This document shows positions 18,606 to 27,828 of a stretch of 64,000 nucleotides of DNA, piece by piece; within the stretch, counting starts at the first letter, position 1, and the number at the start of each line of letters is the position of its first letter. Made by a program: the position numbers and the translations under genes. The stretch is from Kineosporia rhizophila. Its GTDB lineage: Bacteria > Actinomycetota > Actinomycetes > Actinomycetales > Kineosporiaceae. Below the pieces are notes generated by a model. The model did not search any database, was not told the DNA's origin, and worked only from the letters and a program-made list of their open reading frames with translations. The DNA is taken from assembly GCF_021277265.1 (NCBI RefSeq), contig NZ_JAJSOH010000002.1:670818-734817 (forward strand). Reading direction: 5' to 3'.

Positions 18606-19859
18606 TCAGCCCAGTCGAACCGGCAGCGTCGAGGAGCTGTTCGAGAACATCGACGGGATCGGGATCAGTTCCGCCTCGTCCACCGCCAGCTCGATGCCCG
18701 GGAACCGGTCGAACACCGCCGGGATCGCGATCACGCCCTCCATCCGGGCCAGCACCGCGCCCAGGCAGACGTGCATGCCGCCCCCGAAAGCCAGGTGCTT
18801 GCGCTGGGTCCGGGTGATGTCGAAGACCCCCGCGTCGTCCCCGTGCTGCTTCTCCTCGCGGCCGACCGCGCTGTACGGCGCCATGATCGCCTCCCCCTTG
18901 GGGATCACGACCCCGGCGATCTCCACGTCTTCCAAGGGGTAGCGGAACGGGAAGTTGCCGATCGGGGCGTCCCAGCGCAGGGTCTCCTCGACCACCGCGG
19001 CCCAGACCTCCGCGCCGCCGGCGACCGCGATCGTCCTCTGTTCGGGGTGGGTCAGCAGGGCCCGCACGGCGTTGGTGATCAGCGCGACCGTGGTCTCCTG
19101 CCCGGCCGCGAGCATCACCAGCAGGGTGCCGACCAGTTCCTCCTCGCTCAGCGCGTCGGGCTCGGCGTCCCGGGCCGCGATCAGGGCGCTGGTCAGGTCG
19201 GCGCCCGGTTCGGCCCGCCGGGCCTCGACCACCCGGGCCAGCAACTGGTACGTCTCGATCTGGAAGCCGACCACCTCCTCGGAGGTGAGGTCGGAGCGGA
19301 AGATCTGGTCCATCAGGAACTTCAACCGCGCCCGCTCGGCCTCCGGCACCCCGAACAGCTCGCAGATCACCCGCACCGGCACCACGTCGGAGAAGTGCTT
19401 GCGCAGGTCCACCACACCGTCCGGGCCGGCCTGGGCGGGCAGGCCGGCCAGCAGTTCGGCGACGATCTGCTCGATCTGCGGGCGCAGCTCCTGCACCCGG
19501 CGCGGGGTCAGGTTGGCGGTGACCAGCTTGCGCAGCCGGCGGTGCTCGTCGCCGTCCGCGGTGACCATGTTGTTGACCTTGACCATGCCGATCAGCGGCC
19601 AGGAGTCGTCCACCTGACCGGAGCGGATGGCGTTCCAGTTGCGCCAGTTCTTGCTGAACCGCGGATCGGTGACCAGGTCGTTGAGCAGGGCGTGGTCGGT
19701 GACGCTCCAGGCGCCCACGTTGCCGGGCAGCTTGATCCGGACCACCGGGCCGAGGGCCCGCAGCCGGGCCGCCTCACCCTGGTGGTCACGGGCGGCGGGA
19801 TCCAGTTCGACGACCGGGATGCTGTCGGGATCGACGGTGGTTGCGACGCTTTCGGACAC
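18606..19859 (-). CDS. Cytochrome P450, CYP154-like, last gene of the conservon
   Basis: A 417-residue class I bacterial P450. All signatures are intact: I-helix AAGQETT (A251-T257), K-helix ExxR at E292-R295, and the heme loop FGGGMHVCLG with C365 as thiolate ligand. The sequence after the K-helix (WDAPIGNFPFRYPLEDVEIAGVVIPKGEAI) is of the CYP154 type. It follows the second P450 in a conservon, the same pairing seen in Streptomyces. It would need ferredoxin and reductase from elsewhere. The substrate is unknown. Confidence 0.9.
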   Translation of the reverse strand: MSESVATTVDPDSIPVVELDPAARDHQGEAARLRALGPVVRIKLPGNVGAWSVTDHALLNDLVTDPRFSKNWRNWNAIRSGQVDDSWPLIGMVKVNNMVTADGDEHRRLRKLVTANLTPRRVQELRPQIEQIVAELLAGLPAQAGPDGVVDLRKHFSDVVPVRVICELFGVPEAERARLKFLMDQIFRSDLTSEEVVGFQIETYQLLARVVEARRAEPGADLTSALIAARDAEPDALSEEELVGTLLVMLAAGQETTVALITNAVRALLTHPEQRTIAVAGGAEVWAAVVEETLRWDAPIGNFPFRYPLEDVEIAGVVIPKGEAIMAPYSAVGREEKQHGDDAGVFDITRTQRKHLAFGGGMHVCLGAVLARMEGVIAIPAVFDRFPGIELAVDEAELIPIPSMFSNSSSTLPVRLG

Positions 19860-19933
19860 GGTGGCCTCCTGGCAGATGAAAAGGGCAACCTCCCGGGCCG
19901 CGTCCGTGCGTCCCGGTCAAGTGATCAGCTCGA

Positions 19934-21268
19934 TCAGCGGTGCTGCAGCTCCGGTGCCGCCGCCACGGTGGAGAACTCGACCGGCAGGGCGGTCGGCACC
20001 CGCGTCCACGGCGAGGGCAGCCAGGTGATCTCGGCCGCCGGTACCGAGAGATGGATGTCCGGCAGCAGGTTGAGCACGGTGCTGACCGCGGTGCGGGTGA
20101 TCAGCCGGGCGGGCACCCGGGCCGGGCAGGAGTGCGGGCCGGCGGCGAAGGCCAGGTGCGCGCGGTTGCCCGGCTCGGCCATCGGGCCGAAACCGGTCTG
20201 CATCAGCGGGTCGTCGACCACCGCTCCCAGGCCGAGCAGGAGCACGTCACCCTTGCGGATCTGCTGACCGCCGAGCTCGGTGTCGTGCAGCGCGTAGCGG
20301 GCCGGCATCACGTTCATCGGCGGGTCGCGCCAGAGCGCCTCGTCGAGCGCGTCGTCGACCCCCAGACTGCCTCCGCGCAGCTGCGCCGAGAACCGCGGGT
20401 CGGTGAGCAGGAAGCGCAGGGTGTGCGAGATCCAGGCGGTGACCGTCTCGTTCGCGGCGGCGATCATCACCACCATCGACTGCAGCCGCTCGGCCTCGTT
20501 CTCCAGCGCCGGGTGCCGCAGGAACACCCCGGTCAGGTCGTCGCGGGTGTCGTCCGGATCGGCCGCCCGGGCGCGCAGCAGGTCCAGCAGGATCTCCTCG
20601 AACTGCCGGTTGCCGGACTGCGAGTTGTCCTGGCTGCCGAACAGCGCGATCAGCGCCTGGCGCAGCTCCAGGCCCTCTTCCCGCTCCATCCCGAACAGCG
20701 AGGCCAGCGCCAGCAACGGGATCACCGCGGCGTACTCACCGATCAGGTCGGCCGAGCCCCGGCCGGCGAACGAGGCGACCAGATCGGCGCAGATCGCCTC
20801 CACCTCGCGGCGGGTGCGGCGCTGGTCGATGTGGGCCACGCCCTCGTCGAGCGGGCGCCGCAGCCGGCGGTGGGTCTCCCCGTCGGCGCCGATCACGTTG
20901 GCCCGCCAGGCCATCATCGGCAGCAGACCGGAATCCGGGGCGACCACGCCGTCCTGCAGGTCTTTCCAGTTACGGGCGTCGTGCACGAAGGTGCGCTCGT
21001 CGCGGGTGATGGTCAGCAGCTCGCGGTAGCCCATCACCAGCCAGGCCCCCACGCCCGGCTCCAGCTCGACCCGGGCGACCGGCCCCTGCTCGGCCCGCAG
21101 CTGCCGGTAGACCACGCGATGGTCGGGCGAACCGGTGGCGGAGATCAGCGGAGTCAGCCCGGCCGTGCTCGAGTGGGCCGGACAGCCCGGGGGCGGGGTG
21201 TCCGGCTTGAGCTTCATGGTGTCCGAGACGGATCCGAAGACCCTTTCCGGCTCTGGCGTTTCGGTCAC
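19934..21268 (-). CDS. Cytochrome P450, CYP157-like (CvnE), without a canonical ExxR
   Basis: A 444-residue P450-fold protein. The GTG at 21268 overlaps the GTPase stop as GTGA; a longer open frame upstream only runs antisense-like through the GTPase gene. The heme Cys is kept (C381 in FAAGPHSCPARV) and the I-helix reads AANETV. The K-helix reads DEALWR (309-314) where ExxR should be, so Glu and Arg are not at the required spacing. CYP157 enzymes of Streptomyces conservons are described as lacking ExxR in just this way. The catalytic state is uncertain; a regulatory or partner role with the CYP154-like enzyme is possible. Confidence 0.88.
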   Translation of the reverse strand: MTETPEPERVFGSVSDTMKLKPDTPPPGCPAHSSTAGLTPLISATGSPDHRVVYRQLRAEQGPVARVELEPGVGAWLVMGYRELLTITRDERTFVHDARNWKDLQDGVVAPDSGLLPMMAWRANVIGADGETHRRLRRPLDEGVAHIDQRRTRREVEAICADLVASFAGRGSADLIGEYAAVIPLLALASLFGMEREEGLELRQALIALFGSQDNSQSGNRQFEEILLDLLRARAADPDDTRDDLTGVFLRHPALENEAERLQSMVVMIAAANETVTAWISHTLRFLLTDPRFSAQLRGGSLGVDDALDEALWRDPPMNVMPARYALHDTELGGQQIRKGDVLLLGLGAVVDDPLMQTGFGPMAEPGNRAHLAFAAGPHSCPARVPARLITRTAVSTVLNLLPDIHLSVPAAEITWLPSPWTRVPTALPVEFSTVAAAPELQHR

Positions 21269-21873
21269 GTGGCGTACTCCCGGAAGGAACGCGGATCGTG
21301 GGTGGCGACGTACTCGCACAGGGCGAGCAGGGCCTGGGCGCTGGAGTGCCGGTTGCGCGCGTCGCACTCCACCACCGGTGTCTCGGGCAGCAGGTCGAGG
21401 GCGGCCCGTACCTCTTCGAGCTCGACCACCGGGCTGTCGGGGAAGCGGTTCACCGCCACCGCGAACGGCAGCTCGCGCTCCTCCAGCTGCTCGAGGACGT
21501 CGAAACTCTGCTCCAGGCGGCGGATGTCGACCAGCACCAGGACGCCGATGGCGCCCACCGCCAGATCGGTCCACAGGTCCCAGAACCGCCGCTGGCCGGG
21601 CGCACCGAACAGGTACAGCACCAGCTCGGCGTTGATGGTGATCCGGCCGAAGTCCATCGCCACGGTGGTGGTGCGCTTGTGGCTGTCGCCGGGCAGGTCG
21701 TCGACCCCGACCCCGGCCTCGGTCATCACCTCCTCGGTGCGCAGCGGGGTGATCTCGCTGACCGAGCCGACCAGGGTGGTCTTGCCCACCCCGAAGGCGC
21801 CGACGACGAGGATCTTGGCCGAGCGCTGGACCGTGTCCGGCAGGTAGCGGTCAGCGGATGCCGCGGAGTCCAT
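21265..21873 (-). CDS. cvnD: Conservon GTPase CvnD
   Basis: A 202-residue small Ras/MglA-like GTPase of the ATP/GTP-binding family found in conservons. The P-loop is GAFGVGKT (25-32), the G2/G3 area includes TTTVAMDFGRI and YLFGAPGQRRFWDLW, and the base-recognition motif is the variant VNRF. The GxPGQ form lacks the usual Gln-independent Asp of classical Ras G3 (DxxG), as in other CvnD proteins. The ATG at 21873 lies inside the DUF742 gene, overlapping it by 23 bases, with AGGAGGT upstream. It should cycle with CvnA-C at the membrane. Confidence 0.92.
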   Translation of the reverse strand: MDSAASADRYLPDTVQRSAKILVVGAFGVGKTTLVGSVSEITPLRTEEVMTEAGVGVDDLPGDSHKRTTTVAMDFGRITINAELVLYLFGAPGQRRFWDLWTDLAVGAIGVLVLVDIRRLEQSFDVLEQLEERELPFAVAVNRFPDSPVVELEEVRAALDLLPETPVVECDARNRHSSAQALLALCEYVATHDPRSFREYAT

Positions 21874-22261
21874 GCAGCACCTCCTGCAGCAGAGAGGAGT
21901 CGGGGGCGGCCGGGCGGGCGGTGCCCGAGCGGGCCGAGAGGTAGCCGGCGTCGATCAGGTCCGAGGCCAGCACGCTGACCAGGCTGACCGGCAGGTCGAG
22001 GTGCGCCGCGGCCTCGGCCAGGGAGAGCAGCCGGGCGCACATCCGCACCAGGGCGCGTTCTTCGCGGGTGGCAGTGACCGGCAGTTCGCGGGTGGGGTCG
22101 GGGGCGATCAGCAGCGTCTCCACCCCGACGGTGTTGCGGCTGGCCCGGGCCCGGCCCCGGGTGATCACGTAGGGCCGCAGGGCGCGGGCGGAGAACTGCC
22201 CGGTGGGCGGGGCTGCGGCCCGGACTCTGGTTTCGTGGTCTGGTTCCCCAGACCCGGTCAC
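21851..22261 (-). CDS. cvnC: DUF742 conservon protein CvnC
   Basis: A 136-residue DUF742 protein with a winged-helix-like fold. Recognisable parts are ALRPYVITRGRARAS near the N-terminus, then EERALVRMCARLLSLAEAAAHLDLPVSLVSVLASDLIDAGYL. The GTG start overlaps the roadblock stop (GTGA). In conservons this protein interacts with the roadblock and GTPase members at the membrane. Confidence 0.9.
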   Translation of the reverse strand: MTGSGEPDHETRVRAAAPPTGQFSARALRPYVITRGRARASRNTVGVETLLIAPDPTRELPVTATREERALVRMCARLLSLAEAAAHLDLPVSLVSVLASDLIDAGYLSARSGTARPAAPDSSLLQEVLHGLRGIR

Positions 22262-22674
22262 TGGGGCGCGTCCTGGCGGGCGGGACTGCTGAGGTTGGCG
22301 GCACCGATCTTGAGCACCTGGGCCTGCATCGCCCGGGCCACCTGCCGCGGGTCGACCACCGGATCGGCGACCACCGCCAGGTGGGCACCGTCGGCGCTGC
22401 GCAGGAACAGGAAGCCGCCGTCGAACTCGATCATCTGGTGGCGGACCAGCCCGTCGCCGGTGCCGAACTCCTGGCCCAGGGCGCGGCCCAGCGACTGCAG
22501 CCCCGAACAGGTGGCGGCCAGCCGTTCGGCCCGGTCGCGGCCGAGGCCGGCCGAGCCGGCCAGGAGAAGGCCGTCGACGCTGAACACCACCACGTCACGG
22601 ACCCCGGGGACGACGGTGACCTCGGCGATCATCCAGCCTCGGTCCGGGCGGGCGGTCCTCTGCTCCTGGCTCAT
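22258..22674 (-). CDS. cvnB: Roadblock/LC7-domain conservon protein CvnB
   Basis: A 138-residue roadblock/LC7 protein. The core runs MIAEVTVVPGVRDVVVFSVDGLLLAGSAGL and DRAERLAATCSGLQSLGRALGQEF, then DGGFLFLRSADGAHLAVVADPVVD, the typical beta-alpha-beta pattern. It probably acts as the GTPase-activating or regulatory partner of CvnD, like MglB for MglA. It overlaps the kinase-like gene upstream as ATGA and CvnC downstream as GTGA. Confidence 0.9.
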   Translation of the reverse strand: MSQEQRTARPDRGWMIAEVTVVPGVRDVVVFSVDGLLLAGSAGLGRDRAERLAATCSGLQSLGRALGQEFGTGDGLVRHQMIEFDGGFLFLRSADGAHLAVVADPVVDPRQVARAMQAQVLKIGAANLSSPARQDAPQ

Positions 22675-24149
22675 CCCTGAGTCGCGTCCTTCCGGGTGGT
22701 CGAGGGAGTGTCCCCACCCTCGAGATCGGTTCCTGGCGTGGTCGTCCCGGGCTCGGCCGGGGTGACCGGGATGGGCTGGGAGCCCTCGAAGAACCGCTCC
22801 ATCCAGTCGCCCGCGTCTTCGGGGTCGGTGGCCGGGGCGGTGGGGACGACCGGGCGGGTGGCTGCGGCCGGTTCGCTCCCGACCGGGGTGGCCGGGTTGC
22901 GTCGGCGGGACGAACGTCGTTGCGGTAGCTGGGTTTCGCCACCCGGTGCGGGTTCGACGACGGGTGCGGGTTCGACGACGGGTGCGGCCGGCCGGGTGTC
23001 GACGACCACCGGGGCGGGCGGCTCGGGCACCACCGGCGCCTCGGGCTCTGCGACGGGTTCCGGCACCGCGACCGGAGCGGGCAGGGCCACCGTCTGGACC
23101 AGCACGCTGGGTACCAGGACGACCGCCCGGACCCCGCCGTACGGGGAGATCCCCAGGTCGACGGTGAAACCGTGGCGGCGGGCGAAGCGGCCGACCACGG
23201 CGAAACCGGTCTGCGGGATCTCACCGACGTCGCTGACCCCGAGCAGACGACGGCCGGAGACGATCTCCCGGGCCTCGGCCAGACGGTAGTCGTCGAGGCC
23301 GAAACCGCTGTCGTCGACCTCGATCACGGCGCCGCGCTGGACCCCGCGCACCCCCACGGTGACCGGGGTGGAGGGGGCCGAGTACTCGGTGGCGTTGGCC
23401 AGCAGCTCGGCGATCAGGTGGATCAGCGGCTCGACCACGCTGGGCACCGCGGCCACCGTCTGGTCGCCGGTGACCTGCACCCGGCTGAAGGCGACGATCC
23501 GGCCGGAGGCGGCCCGCACCACGTCGACCAGGGCGAGCGGGGCCGGCCACTGCTGCCCGGGCCACTCGTCGCACAGGACCTTCACGCTCTGCGCGTGCCG
23601 GGCCTGCTGGGTGGCCGCGTGGTCGACCCGCATGGTGGTCTCGAGCAGGTCCGGGTCGCCCGGGTGCTGCTCGGCCAGGCCGCTCATCGCCTGCTGGATC
23701 CGGTGTGCGGAGGTCTGCACCCGGCCGGCCAGCTCGACCAGGGCCAGGCGGCGCGACTCCTCCCGCTCCCGCACGGTGCTGCCGACCTGCTCCAGCATCT
23801 CCTCGAGCAGGGCGGCGGTCTCGGGGCTGAGCTCCTGGGGCCGGTCGGCCGGGGGCACCTCGGCCCCGGCCAGGGCGGCCGGCATCCGCGCCTTGACCAC
23901 GTGCTGCAGCTCCTGCTGCAACTGGATCAGGCGCTGACGCTCACGGGCCACCGCCAGGTCGAGCTCGGCCGGAGTGATCACCGGGCCGTCCGGCACCGGG
24001 GCGGCGGGCGGTGGGGTGGGCAGCGCCCGGGCCTTCTCGGGCCAGGGCAGCGAGCCCCCGCGCCGGGCCCAGGCGGCGGCCCCGGCGACCAGAGCACCGA
24101 CCAGCCACGGAGACGGAGAACGACGTGGAGGCCGCGCTGTGCTCGTCAA
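22671..24149 (-). CDS. cvnA: Conservon sensor-kinase-like protein CvnA
   Basis: A histidine-kinase-like ATPase of about 492 residues. The TTG at 24149 is preferred because GAAGGG precedes it by 6 bases and the protein then starts with a basic tail and one membrane span (PWLVGALVAGAAAWARR); a GTG at 24209 is the alternative. A coiled-coil region (LDLAVARERQRLIQLQQELQ) leads to the HATPase domain with N-box IAELLANATEYSAP, G1 VDDSGFGLDD and G2 GFAVVGRFARRHG. The last 150 residues are Pro/Val-rich and disordered. It lacks the large extracellular nitrate/nitrite-sensor domain of many CvnA proteins, so it likely senses inside the cell. Confidence 0.88.
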   Translation of the reverse strand: MTSTARPPRRSPSPWLVGALVAGAAAWARRGGSLPWPEKARALPTPPPAAPVPDGPVITPAELDLAVARERQRLIQLQQELQHVVKARMPAALAGAEVPPADRPQELSPETAALLEEMLEQVGSTVREREESRRLALVELAGRVQTSAHRIQQAMSGLAEQHPGDPDLLETTMRVDHAATQQARHAQSVKVLCDEWPGQQWPAPLALVDVVRAASGRIVAFSRVQVTGDQTVAAVPSVVEPLIHLIAELLANATEYSAPSTPVTVGVRGVQRGAVIEVDDSGFGLDDYRLAEAREIVSGRRLLGVSDVGEIPQTGFAVVGRFARRHGFTVDLGISPYGGVRAVVLVPSVLVQTVALPAPVAVPEPVAEPEAPVVPEPPAPVVVDTRPAAPVVEPAPVVEPAPGGETQLPQRRSSRRRNPATPVGSEPAAATRPVVPTAPATDPEDAGDWMERFFEGSQPIPVTPAEPGTTTPGTDLEGGDTPSTTRKDATQG

Positions 24150-24325
24150 TGGACACCCTTCGCGTTGCGAGCCGAACACTTCGCCGAATTCGAGCCGTCC
24201 GATACGCACGCGGTCATCAAAGTCCTTTTACGACCGTATCGGACTAATGGGCCGAAAACCTAGCACAGGTGTCTGGGCACACCACAGGACGAAATGCTGC
24301 GTGACAGCGCTCGTAAAGTAGGCGC

Positions 24326-24694
24326 ATGGATCCGGCAGAAGTGCGCCTGGACGTCTGGGTCTCGTCCGTGCGGTTGTTCAAGACCCGGTCGGCGGCCTCG
24401 AGCGCCTGCCGGGGCGGCCACGTCGCGGTCAACGGCAACAAGGCCAAGCCCTCGACGATGGTGCGGGTGGGCGACAAGGTCGAGGCCCTCACCCCTGGCG
24501 GGGAGCGGATCGCGCTGGTGCGCAGGCTGATCCAGAAACGGGTGGGGGCCGCGGTGGCGGTGACCTGTTTCGAGGACCTGACCCCGGCGCCGCCGCCGAA
24601 GGAGGAGATCGTGCACGTGGCCGTGCGCGATCGGGGGGCGGGCCGGCCGACCAAGCGGGAGCGCCGGCAGCTCGACCGGTTCCGCATCCAGTAG
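24326..24694 (+). CDS. S4-domain RNA-binding protein (Hsp15-like)
   Basis: A 122-residue protein with an S4 RNA-binding domain at residues about 5-65: VRLDVWVSSVRLFKTRSAASSACRGGHVAVNGNKAKPSTMVRVGDKVE. A basic tail ends GRPTKRERRQLDRFR. Hsp15 of E. coli binds stalled 50S subunits carrying nascent chains; this protein has the same layout and size. There is no clear ribosome-binding site before the ATG, so the mRNA may be leaderless or nearly so. Confidence 0.88.
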   Translation: MDPAEVRLDVWVSSVRLFKTRSAASSACRGGHVAVNGNKAKPSTMVRVGDKVEALTPGGERIALVRRLIQKRVGAAVAVTCFEDLTPAPPPKEEIVHVAVRDRGAGRPTKRERRQLDRFRIQ

Positions 24695-24729
24695 GCGGGG
24701 CCGCACCTTTCCCGCCGGTAGTCCCGAGG

Positions 24730-24756
24730 CTCAACTTCGTCCTGGTGACGTCCGAA
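24730..24756 (+). promoter_or_regulatory. Candidate FliA-type promoter of the chemoreceptor gene
   Basis: CTCAA (24730-24734) and TCCGAA (24751-24756) are separated by 16 bases. They resemble the motility sigma (FliA) pattern of actinobacteria, with a -35 like CTCA and a -10 like GCCGAA. They lie about 30 bases before the chemoreceptor start. The -10 has one mismatch, so this is a weak call. Confidence 0.3.
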
Positions 24757-24787
24757 GTACCACTGTCGGACGCGTCCAGGAGGATCA

Positions 24788-26395
24788 GTGCTCAGTCAGC
24801 TTCGCCGGTTCCGCATCGGCACCCGTCTGGCAGCGGCGTTCGCGGTGGTCACGGTCCTTCTCGCGATCGCCTCCGGGGCGGCCCTGCACGGCCTGTCCAA
24901 GCAGCGGGCCTCGGCCGAGCGGGTGGACGAGCTCACCGACCTGGTGCGCGCGGTGGACAAGGTCAACTTCTACAACGCGGACGTGACCGGCTGGCAGGCC
25001 GTCTACGGCTGGGACGCCCGGCGTCTGGGCAGTCAGGCCGCGATCGCCGACGACTCGCCGAACCGCGCCGGATTCCTGACCTCCAAGGCCGGGCTGCTGC
25101 AGTTCCTGCAGGACTTCCCGGTGGGGTCGATGACCGCCGCCGAGCGGGAGACCTTCGACGCCATGTCCGCGTCCTGGAACAGCTTCTTCGCCGCCGACGA
25201 CGAGGCGGTCGAGCTGTACCGGGCCGGCCGGGTCCGGGCCGCCGAGACCCAGATCCTCGAGACCGGCATGACCGTGTACACCGACGTCCTGGAACAGACC
25301 GCCTCGATCGCCGACTCGGTGACCGGGCGCCGGGACGCCGAGACCGAGGCCGCCGCGACCAGCGCCACCGAGGTGCGCACCACCGTCCTGGGCGTGCTGG
25401 TCGTCGCCGTGGTGCTGGCCACCCTGCTGGCCTGGACGGTCACCCGGAGCATCACCGGTCCGCTCGGCCAGACCGTGAGCAGCCTGCGCCGGGTCGCCTC
25501 CGGCGACCTCACCAGCACCCCGACCCCCTCCGGCAACGACGAGATGACCACGGCCGACCGCGCCCTGGGCGAGGCCGTGGGCAACACCCGGACCGCGGTG
25601 CTGGCCCTGACCGAGAGTTCGACCACGCTGCACAGCCTTTCCGAGAGCCTGAACCGCACGGTGGTCAAGCTGACCGCCGGCAACACCGAGAGCGCGGCGC
25701 AGGCCGGGCTGGTCGCCTCGGCCGCGGACACCGTCTCGACCAACGTCCAGACGATGTCCGCGGGCAGCCAGGAGATGGGCCAGTCGATCCAGGAGATCGC
25801 CACCAATGCCACCGAGGCGGCGCGGGTCGCCGCCCAGGCGGTCGGCAGCGCCGAGGCCACCAGTCACGTGATCGGGCGGCTGGGCGAGGCCTCGGCCGAG
25901 ATCGCCACCGTGGTCCAGGCGATCACCTCGATCGCCGAGCAGACCAACCTGCTGGCGCTGAACGCGACCATCGAGGCGGCCCGCGCCGGGGAGTCCGGCA
26001 AGGGGTTCGCGGTGGTCGCCAACGAGGTGAAGGAACTGGCCCAGGAGACCGCCAAGGCCACCGAGGACATCGTCTCCAAGGTCGCCGCGATCCAGTCCGA
26101 CACCAGTGCGGCGGTCGCCGCGATCAGTGAGATCTCCGAGGTCATCGACCAGATCAGCACGTACCAGAACACCATCGCGGCCGCGGTGGAGGAACAGACC
26201 GCGGTGACCGCCGAGATGACCCGGAACGTGGCCGGGGCGGCCGGCAGTTCCGGTGAGATCGCGGCCAACGTCCAGGCCGTAGCCCGGGCGAGCGAGCAGT
26301 CGTCCCGCGACCTGGGCGAGGTCCGGGACGCGGCCGGGGCGCTCGAGGCGTCGTCACGGGACCTGCAGAACGTGGTCCGCCGCTTCCAGGTCTGA
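24788..26395 (+). CDS. Methyl-accepting chemotaxis protein
   Basis: A 535-residue transmembrane chemoreceptor. The first membrane span is at about 15-35, a roughly 165-residue four-helix-type extracellular ligand domain follows, and the second span is at about 203-222. A HAMP domain ([22 protein letters not shown]) connects to the signalling coiled coil, whose hairpin tip [19 protein letters not shown] starts near residue 382. The GTG start has GGAGG upstream. Its presence implies a flagellated stage. No other che or fli genes are in the window. Confidence 0.93.
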   Translation: MLSQLRRFRIGTRLAAAFAVVTVLLAIASGAALHGLSKQRASAERVDELTDLVRAVDKVNFYNADVTGWQAVYGWDARRLGSQAAIADDSPNRAGFLTSKAGLLQFLQDFPVGSMTAAERETFDAMSASWNSFFAADDEAVELYRAGRVRAAETQILETGMTVYTDVLEQTASIADSVTGRRDAETEAAATSATEVRTTVLGVLVVAVVLATLLAWTVTRSITGPLGQTVSSLRRVASGDLTSTPTPSGNDEMTTADRALGEAVGNTRTAVLALTESSTTLHSLSESLNRTVVKLTAGNTESAAQAGLVASAADTVSTNVQTMSAGSQEMGQSIQEIATNATEAARVAAQAVGSAEATSHVIGRLGEASAEIATVVQAITSIAEQTNLLALNATIEAARAGESGKGFAVVANEVKELAQETAKATEDIVSKVAAIQSDTSAAVAAISEISEVIDQISTYQNTIAAAVEEQTAVTAEMTRNVAGAAGSSGEIAANVQAVARASEQSSRDLGEVRDAAGALEASSRDLQNVVRRFQV

Positions 26396-26562
26396 GGACA
26401 GCTCAGGTGTCCACATCGAGCGGATTGTCCGGATGCCCCGGCGTCGCGCCTACTGGAGGAGTACCACCTACTCGTCCCCGGCACCCAGAGACCGACGGGC
26501 GGATGCCGGACGCCCTGCGGGTGGGGCAGGACGCCGCTCGGGCGGCGGCGCGTAGGACGGAC

Positions 26563-26597
26563 GCGCGGTCCCTGACCGACGGGGGCAGGGACCGCGC
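26563..26597. terminator. Bidirectional hairpin between chemoreceptor and lacI genes
   Basis: Perfect 12-bp inverted repeat GCGCGGTCCCTG (26563-26574) / CAGGGACCGCGC (26586-26597) with an 11-base loop. It lies between two convergent genes and can terminate both. There is no T-run. Confidence 0.75.
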
Positions 26598-26634
26598 TCC
26601 TGAACGAACGGCGGTGCAGAGATCGGCGGACCGT

Positions 26635-27711
26635 CTAGGACGGCGGCGCCGAGCTCTCCCGGATCACCAGCTCCGGCTCGATCACGAGCCGCTCCGGCAC
26701 GCTCTCACCGGTCTCGATCTGCGCCAGGAGGGCCTTCAGGCTGCGACGCCCGACCTCCTCGAACGGCTGGCGCACCGTGGTCAACGGTGGGCTGAAGTAG
26801 CCGGCCTCGGGGATGTCGTCGAAACCCACCACGCTGATGTCGCCCGGCAGGTCGCGGCCGTTCTCCCGCAGCGCCCGCAGCACCCCGACGGCCATCGAGT
26901 CGTTGGCCACGAAAACGGCCGAGACGTCGGGCATCCGGCTCAGGATCTGCCCGGCCTCGTAGCCGGTGGGGGCACTCCAGTCGCCGTAGAGCAGCGGCGG
27001 CACCTCGGCACCGGCCCGCTCCAGAGCGGCCGCCCAGCCCGAGATCCGGTCCTGGGCCTCGTAGAAGTGGCTCGGCCCGGCGACGTGCCAGACCGTGCGG
27101 TGGCCGAGCGCGAGCAGGTGCTCGGTGGCCACGGTGGCCCCGGCGATCTGGTCCACCGAGATCACCGGAAGGGCGCTGTTGAGCGAACTCTCGACCGCCA
27201 CCAGGGGAAGGTGGCGGGCCATCGTGGCCAGGCTCTCGCCCACCGAGGTGAGCGGGGCCACCACGACGATGCCCTCGACGCCCTGGCGTTCCAGCCTGGT
27301 CACCGCACGTTCAACCGAACCACCCTCACCGCCACCGACGTTCGCGACAGTGAGGATGTAGCCTTCCTCGCGGGCGGCCGACTCGACGCCGTAGAGCATC
27401 GACATCGGCCCGTAGAGGGCGCCCCCGATGGTCACCAGCCCGAGCACTTTCGAGCGCCCGGTGACCAGTGTCCGGGCCGCCGAGTTGGGCCGGTAGCCCA
27501 GCTCGTCGATCGCGGCCAGAACCACTGCGCGGGTGCGGGAGCTGACGCCGTCACTGCCGTTGAGCACACGTGACACCGTCTGGTGGGAAACGCCGGCGAG
27601 GCGGGCGACGTCGTGCATCCCTGGGCGTTTGCGCGCTGCCGCGCCGCCCGGAGAGCTGGGATGGGCTGGATCGCCGCCGGCCTGGGCCGCCGCCCGGGAC
27701 GGAGGTCTCAT
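26635..27711 (-). CDS. LacI-family transcriptional regulator, probable arabinose repressor
   Basis: A 358-residue regulator. After a 31-residue basic leader, the helix-turn-helix reads MHDVARLAGVSHQTVSRVLNG, followed by the hinge helix YRPNSAARTLVTGRS. A periplasmic-binding-fold sugar sensor makes up the rest (VSVVGFDDIPEAGYFSPPLTTVRQPFEEVG). It sits directly behind the arabinose transporter genes in the same direction. Two LacI-type operators precede araD, so it most likely represses the arabinose operon and is released by arabinose or a derivative. A hairpin separates it from the permease gene, and only about 44 bases lie between hairpin and start, so it may depend on read-through. Confidence 0.9.
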   Translation of the reverse strand: MRPPSRAAAQAGGDPAHPSSPGGAAARKRPGMHDVARLAGVSHQTVSRVLNGSDGVSSRTRAVVLAAIDELGYRPNSAARTLVTGRSKVLGLVTIGGALYGPMSMLYGVESAAREEGYILTVANVGGGEGGSVERAVTRLERQGVEGIVVVAPLTSVGESLATMARHLPLVAVESSLNSALPVISVDQIAGATVATEHLLALGHRTVWHVAGPSHFYEAQDRISGWAAALERAGAEVPPLLYGDWSAPTGYEAGQILSRMPDVSAVFVANDSMAVGVLRALRENGRDLPGDISVVGFDDIPEAGYFSPPLTTVRQPFEEVGRRSLKALLAQIETGESVPERLVIEPELVIRESSAPPS

Positions 27712-27755
27712 CGATCTGGTCCATTCCTCGCGGGAATCACCGGCCCGGTGTGGGA

Positions 27756-27795
27756 CCTACGGCCCGGGCACCTGGAAGGGAGCCCGGGCCGTAGG
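27756..27795 (-). terminator. Strong hairpin after the arabinose permease gene
   Basis: Perfect 14-bp inverted repeat CCTACGGCCCGGGC (27756-27769) / GCCCGGGCCGTAGG (27782-27795), 12-base loop. It lies 34 bases after the permease stop and 45 bases before the lacI start. It probably ends most arabinose-operon transcripts, with partial read-through into lacI. Confidence 0.8.
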
Positions 27796-27828
27796 CCTCA
27801 CCCGGCTGTCAACCGAACCGCAGCACCA

